Assembly: GCA_900545625.1 (NCBI GenBank)
Contig: UQZS01000001.1
Span: 62,001-126,000, forward strand
Direction of reading: 5' to 3'
Source: an uncultured Oscillospiraceae bacterium
GTDB lineage: Bacteria > Bacillota > Clostridia > Oscillospirales > Acutalibacteraceae
Length of the DNA: 64,000 nucleotides
The number at the start of each line of letters is the position of its first letter. Position 1 is the stretch's first letter. A program made the translations under genes and the position numbers. Positions 60,858-64,000 of this stretch are shown one piece after another. The notes beneath the pieces are model-generated. The model made no database searches, had not been told where the DNA came from, and saw only the letters and a list, made by a program, of their open reading frames with translations.

Positions 60858-61879
60858 TGCGCGTTTTCTTCGCCGAGGGCAGGCGGATCGCTGTCAGGTT
60901 TCGGCGTCTCCGTTTTAACCGTTTTTCCCTCGCCGAGCGCTGCTTTTAAGGATGCGATTCCGACCTCAATGATGTCATCGGTCGGCTCCTTCGTGGTAAT
61001 ACGCTGCATCCAAAGCCCGGGTGCAGCAAGGATTTTCACGAACAGGTTGTCGTGCCGCCCCGCATAGCGGATAAACTCATAGCCGAGCCCCATGACGACC
61101 GGCAAAATCAGGAGCTTCACAATGATCCACAGAATTCGATTGACCTCGGCAAGACCGGGGAAAATCAGCACCAGCGCAGATGAAAGCAGAATGCTCAGTA
61201 AGATCATCACGAACATAAAGCTCGTGCCGCAGCGCGGGTGAAAGCGGCTTTGCTTGCGGACATTTTCCACGGTCAGTTCCAGCCCGTGTTCATAGCAGAA
61301 AATGGATTTATGCTCCGCGCCGTGGTACATGAACACACGGTGGATATCTTTCATCTTGGAGACCAGCACCATATACAAGACAAAAATGATAACGCGGATA
61401 ACGCCTTCAAATAAGGCGTGAAACTTCAAAAGCGTACCGCGCGTCACAACATCGACCAGAAAAGTCGGCAGCCACATAAACAGGAAAAAGGCAAGCCCGA
61501 AGCCGAGTACAGCGGAGATAATACCAATGATATTCATCATTTTCTCGCCGAAATGGTCGTTGATCCAGCGGTCGAGCTTCGATAGGTCTTCCGTATCCTC
61601 CTCGAGCCCCTGCGTGGATTTTTCGGCTGACTCCATTAAGTAGCCGTAGCCCGTTACAAGGGATTCGACAAAGCCGACGATGCCGCGGATAAGCGGGATC
61701 GAGAAAAACTTGCACTTTTCGCGCCATGGTTTTGTTTCCTTATATTCCGTTTCGATCTCGCCGCTCGGCAGCCGCACGGACATCGCCGTTCCGCTCGGCC
61801 CACGCATCATAACGCCCTCAATGAGCGCCTGCCCACCGACCGAGCTGTATTTACATGGTTTTTTCTGCTTTTTTGCCAA
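60854..61879 (-). CDS. DUF1385 membrane protein (YqhQ family)
   Basis: A 341-residue membrane protein. Family marks: GGQALIEGVMMRGPSG near the start, the helix pair of LGFGLAFFLFMWLPTFLVDVV, VFMYHGAEHKSIFCYE (conserved HGAEHK) and RFHPRCGTSFMFVMILLS. The exact role is unknown; older annotations call it a metal-dependent enzyme. Coupled to prmC by a 4-bp overlap. Confidence 0.92.
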   Translation of the reverse strand: MAKKQKKPCKYSSVGGQALIEGVMMRGPSGTAMSVRLPSGEIETEYKETKPWREKCKFFSIPLIRGIVGFVESLVTGYGYLMESAEKSTQGLEEDTEDLSKLDRWINDHFGEKMMNIIGIISAVLGFGLAFFLFMWLPTFLVDVVTRGTLLKFHALFEGVIRVIIFVLYMVLVSKMKDIHRVFMYHGAEHKSIFCYEHGLELTVENVRKQSRFHPRCGTSFMFVMILLSILLSSALVLIFPGLAEVNRILWIIVKLLILPVVMGLGYEFIRYAGRHDNLFVKILAAPGLWMQRITTKEPTDDIIEVGIASLKAALGEGKTVKTETPKPDSDPPALGEENAQ

Positions 61880-61881
61880 TT

Positions 61882-63360
61882 TTATTCTCCTTTCGGCAAA
61901 GCCGCTTGCGTTTCTATAGGAAAGCGCAGGGTAACGGTCGTCCCCTCGCCGGGTGCGCTGTCGATTTGCAATTCGCCGCCGTGCATGGTTACGATCTCTG
62001 CAACTACTGCAAGTCCGATTCCTGAACCGCGCACAGCCGTGTTCGCCTTATAAAATTTTTCGGTCACGTGCGGGAGATCCGCTTGTGAAATACCGCAGCC
62101 GCAGTCTTGGATTGAAATCCGTACCGTGCTTTGGTCGAGAAATGCCTGCACTGAAATGCTGCCGCCCTGCTCGGAATATTTGAACGCGTTATCCAAAACG
62201 TTTACAAACACCTGCTTGATTCGGTTGCGGTCGCCATACATGACCGCATTTGCAGATGAGATCTCATATGTCAGTGTGATCGCCTCGCGGCGAGCGCGCT
62301 CATTAAACAGCAGGATCGCCTCACGCAGCGCACCGAAGACATCAAATCGCTCCATCTGCATCGAAAGATTGCCGCTTTCCATACGGGAGAAGTCTAAAAG
62401 TTCCTCCACAAGCTGTGAAAGACGTTCCGACTCGCCGATAATGACCTTCAAGCCCCTGCGCGTAAGTGCCGCATCCTCATTTGGGGAATCCAGCAGCGTT
62501 TCGCCCCAGCCCTTGATTGCCGTCAACGGCGTGCGCAGCTCATGTGAAACCGTAGAAATAAATTCATTTTTCAGGCGATCCGTCTCATTGAGCTCACGTG
62601 CCATATCATTGATCGTTGAGCTCAAGCGTCCCAGTTCATCCTCATATTCGCTGTCCTCAATGCACACACTTAAATCCCCGTCAGCAATGCGCTGTGCAGT
62701 TTCGGTGATCCGCTTAACGGGCTGCACGATCGAACGCACAAAATAAAGACCCGAAACGGATACTAAAATCAAAATCACCCCGCACAGTGCAAACAGCACT
62801 ACGGCAAGCGTACGAAGCTGCGCGTCAATATCTGCAAGAGAGATGATATATCGTACTGCGCCGCCCTCTCCGTTTTGCGGGACGAGCATAAAGCTTAGCG
62901 CCATAACATGCTCACCCGATGAGGTATAGCCCGTCCAAAACGCCTTGCCGTTTTCTGAAACAAGCGCTTCCTCGTAATCTGGGAAAGGCTCGCCTGCCAC
63001 CGAAAAGCCGCTGGAGGAGACTACGACGCTGCCGTCGCTGCCGATTACCCAAACCTCCATAAGCGTTTTGTCGTTAAAATTCTCTACATACTCATTGGCG
63101 CGCATATTGAAAGTCTCTTCAGTTGGTGTGCCGGATGAAAAAGAAAAATAGGAGCGCACAAGACCGGTTGCACGCGCATCCAGAGTTGCGCGCACTGCAC
63201 CATAATACTGCTCGCGAAACAGCAGCAGCGAGACCAACGTAACGCCGATCAGGACCACGACGATCACGCAAAGCGTATTGACAACCCAGCGCTTTGTGAT
63301 GCTGCTCTTGCCACGCGTCAAACGACTCGCTCCTTTCCGGCCGCGACTTAAACGATCCAC
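61882..63360 (-). CDS. Membrane sensor histidine kinase
   Basis: A 492-residue PhoR/ResE-type kinase. First membrane helix about 27-48, an extracellular sensor (about 50-185, containing SYFSFSSGTPTEETF), second helix about 188-212 and a HAMP region (VRSIVQPVKRITETAQRIAD). Phospho-acceptor histidine is in FISTVSHELRTPLTAIKGW; ATP-binding motifs are NVLDNAFKYSEQ, IQDCGCGI and GSGIGLAVV. Its start overlaps the response regulator by 13 bp. Signal unknown. Confidence 0.94.
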   Translation of the reverse strand: MDRLSRGRKGASRLTRGKSSITKRWVVNTLCVIVVVLIGVTLVSLLLFREQYYGAVRATLDARATGLVRSYFSFSSGTPTEETFNMRANEYVENFNDKTLMEVWVIGSDGSVVVSSSGFSVAGEPFPDYEEALVSENGKAFWTGYTSSGEHVMALSFMLVPQNGEGGAVRYIISLADIDAQLRTLAVVLFALCGVILILVSVSGLYFVRSIVQPVKRITETAQRIADGDLSVCIEDSEYEDELGRLSSTINDMARELNETDRLKNEFISTVSHELRTPLTAIKGWGETLLDSPNEDAALTRRGLKVIIGESERLSQLVEELLDFSRMESGNLSMQMERFDVFGALREAILLFNERARREAITLTYEISSANAVMYGDRNRIKQVFVNVLDNAFKYSEQGGSISVQAFLDQSTVRISIQDCGCGISQADLPHVTEKFYKANTAVRGSGIGLAVVAEIVTMHGGELQIDSAPGEGTTVTLRFPIETQAALPKGE

Positions 63361-64000
63361 TTATATCCCATGCCCCAGATCGTCACCAAGTGCTTTGGCT
63401 GCGCGGGGACATCCTCGATCTTGCTGCGCAGACGGTGAATGTTGACGTCAATGACCTTGTCATCTACATAACAGTTTTCGCCCCAAACCTCATTTAGGAT
63501 CGATGCGCGCGTCAGAACGGTGTTCGGATTTCGGAACAAATATTCTAAGATCTGAAATTCAATTTGCGTCAATTCAACCGATCTGTTCCCGATATACAGC
63601 AGCCGTTCGTTGAGCTGTAAGGTAAAGTCGCCAAGACGAATGCTCTGCTCGGACTGCGTTTGTGCGTGCCGCGCTTTGACAAGCGCCACACGACGGAAAA
63701 TCGCATCGACACGCGCCATCAGCTCGGAGGGCGAAAAAGGCTTGGTAATATAGTCATCTGCACCGTTCATCAGCCCCGTGACCTTGTCGATCTCCTGTGA
63801 TTTTGCCGAAAGCATCAGAATCCCGATCTCCGCACTTTTGTCGCGGAAATAACGGCAAACCTCCATGCCGTCTTTCTCCGGCATCATAATATCCAAAATC
63901 GCAACATCGATCTGCCCATCGTAATCGTCAAACAGAGCTATCGCCTGCGCACCGTTTTCCGCTTCAAGAACCTCATAGCCGCTTCTTTGCAGATTGATGA
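63348..64000 (-). CDS. OmpR-type response regulator, N-terminus beyond window
   Basis: Partner of the adjoining kinase. The visible part holds most of the receiver (phospho-aspartate in VAILDIMMPEKDG, threonine/serine switch in MLSAK, lysine in YITKPFSPSEL) and a winged-helix DNA-binding domain (VELTQIEFQILEYLFRNPNT, then VWGENCYVDDKVIDVNIHRL). The first 15-20 residues lie outside. The final residues MGYKWIV are typical. Confidence 0.95.
   Translation of the reverse strand, partial: INLQRSGYEVLEAENGAQAIALFDDYDGQIDVAILDIMMPEKDGMEVCRYFRDKSAEIGILMLSAKSQEIDKVTGLMNGADDYITKPFSPSELMARVDAIFRRVALVKARHAQTQSEQSIRLGDFTLQLNERLLYIGNRSVELTQIEFQILEYLFRNPNTVLTRASILNEVWGENCYVDDKVIDVNIHRLRSKIEDVPAQPKHLVTIWGMGYKWIV

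Noticed and set aside
1-64000. CRISPR array, prophage or transposase genes
   Set aside because: No regularly spaced repeats and no phage structural or transposase genes; the only mobile traces are the recombinase fragment and the two palindromic repeats.

Overview
The window is a dense piece of chromosome (about 52% GC by eye) from a Gram-positive, endospore-forming, probably anaerobic Clostridia-type bacterium. Sporulation genes support this: spoIIID, an alpha/beta-type small acid-soluble spore protein, a GerW/YtfJ-type protein, a spore-type D,D-carboxypeptidase, and a 28-codon spoVM. So do RqcH, PrkC/PrpC, RemA, ECF-type riboflavin uptake, the MEP isoprenoid pathway, and FMN and SAM-I riboswitches. 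No respiratory genes are seen. Intergenic palindromic repeats of the kind found here suggest an Oscillospiraceae/Ruminococcaceae relative, but that is inference.

Layout. 1-5.0 kb (minus): end of a pgk-tpiA glycolytic pair, then a WYL regulator co-directional with a GH2 glycosidase. 5.0-5.6 kb: tRNA-Leu(TAG) with promoter and terminator, beside a truncated large serine recombinase. 5.6-9.9 kb (minus): potABCD polyamine importer plus a small unknown gene. 9.97-10.19 kb: a MITE-like repeat. 10.2-13.5 kb: ybaK-type deacylase, trpS, and divergent ilvA-ridA. 13.5-16.0 kb (minus): amino-acid ABC importer whose binding protein appears circularly permuted. 16-22 kb (minus): GtrA protein, GPH sugar symporter, ispD-ispF, an aminotransferase and a sulfatase. 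22.4-25.3 kb (plus): mannose-6-phosphate isomerase, SanA-like protein, MFS transporter. 25.3-28.5 kb (plus): FMN riboswitch-ribU-flavin oxidoreductase, SAM-I riboswitch-metK, DUF378 protein. 28.6-36.3 kb (minus): rqcH, Nif3-like, trmK, DUF1858, an atypical ileS, a polyprenyl-phosphate glycosyltransferase. 36.4-40.4 kb: spoIIID, SASP, an alanine-type aminotransferase, glutamine-dependent NAD synthetase.

The largest block, 40.65-54.3 kb (minus), reads in transcription order yicC-remA-gmk-rpoZ-priA-def-fmt-yugP-rsmB-rlmN-prpC-prkC-rsgA-thiN-(51 aa)-spoVM. This is the well-known Bacillus subtilis yloC-to-spoVM order, with coaBC and rpe missing and a metallopeptidase gene inserted. The two smallest genes at its end, including spoVM, are easily missed because of their size. 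A second block, 54.4-64 kb (minus), carries a two-component system, a DUF1385 protein, prmC, a site-2-type protease, scpA-scpB, DUF2953-ytfJ, dacB and rluB. The spmA-spmB genes usually found between dacB and rluB are absent.

The most unusual finding is the amino-acid binding protein at 15115-15999. The segment that normally ends such proteins (about residues 41-92) lies ahead of the canonical start of the fold, and the protein stops where that segment would normally follow. I found no complete undescribed defence, secretion or biosynthetic system. Long ORFs on the opposite strand of several genes are codon-usage shadows.
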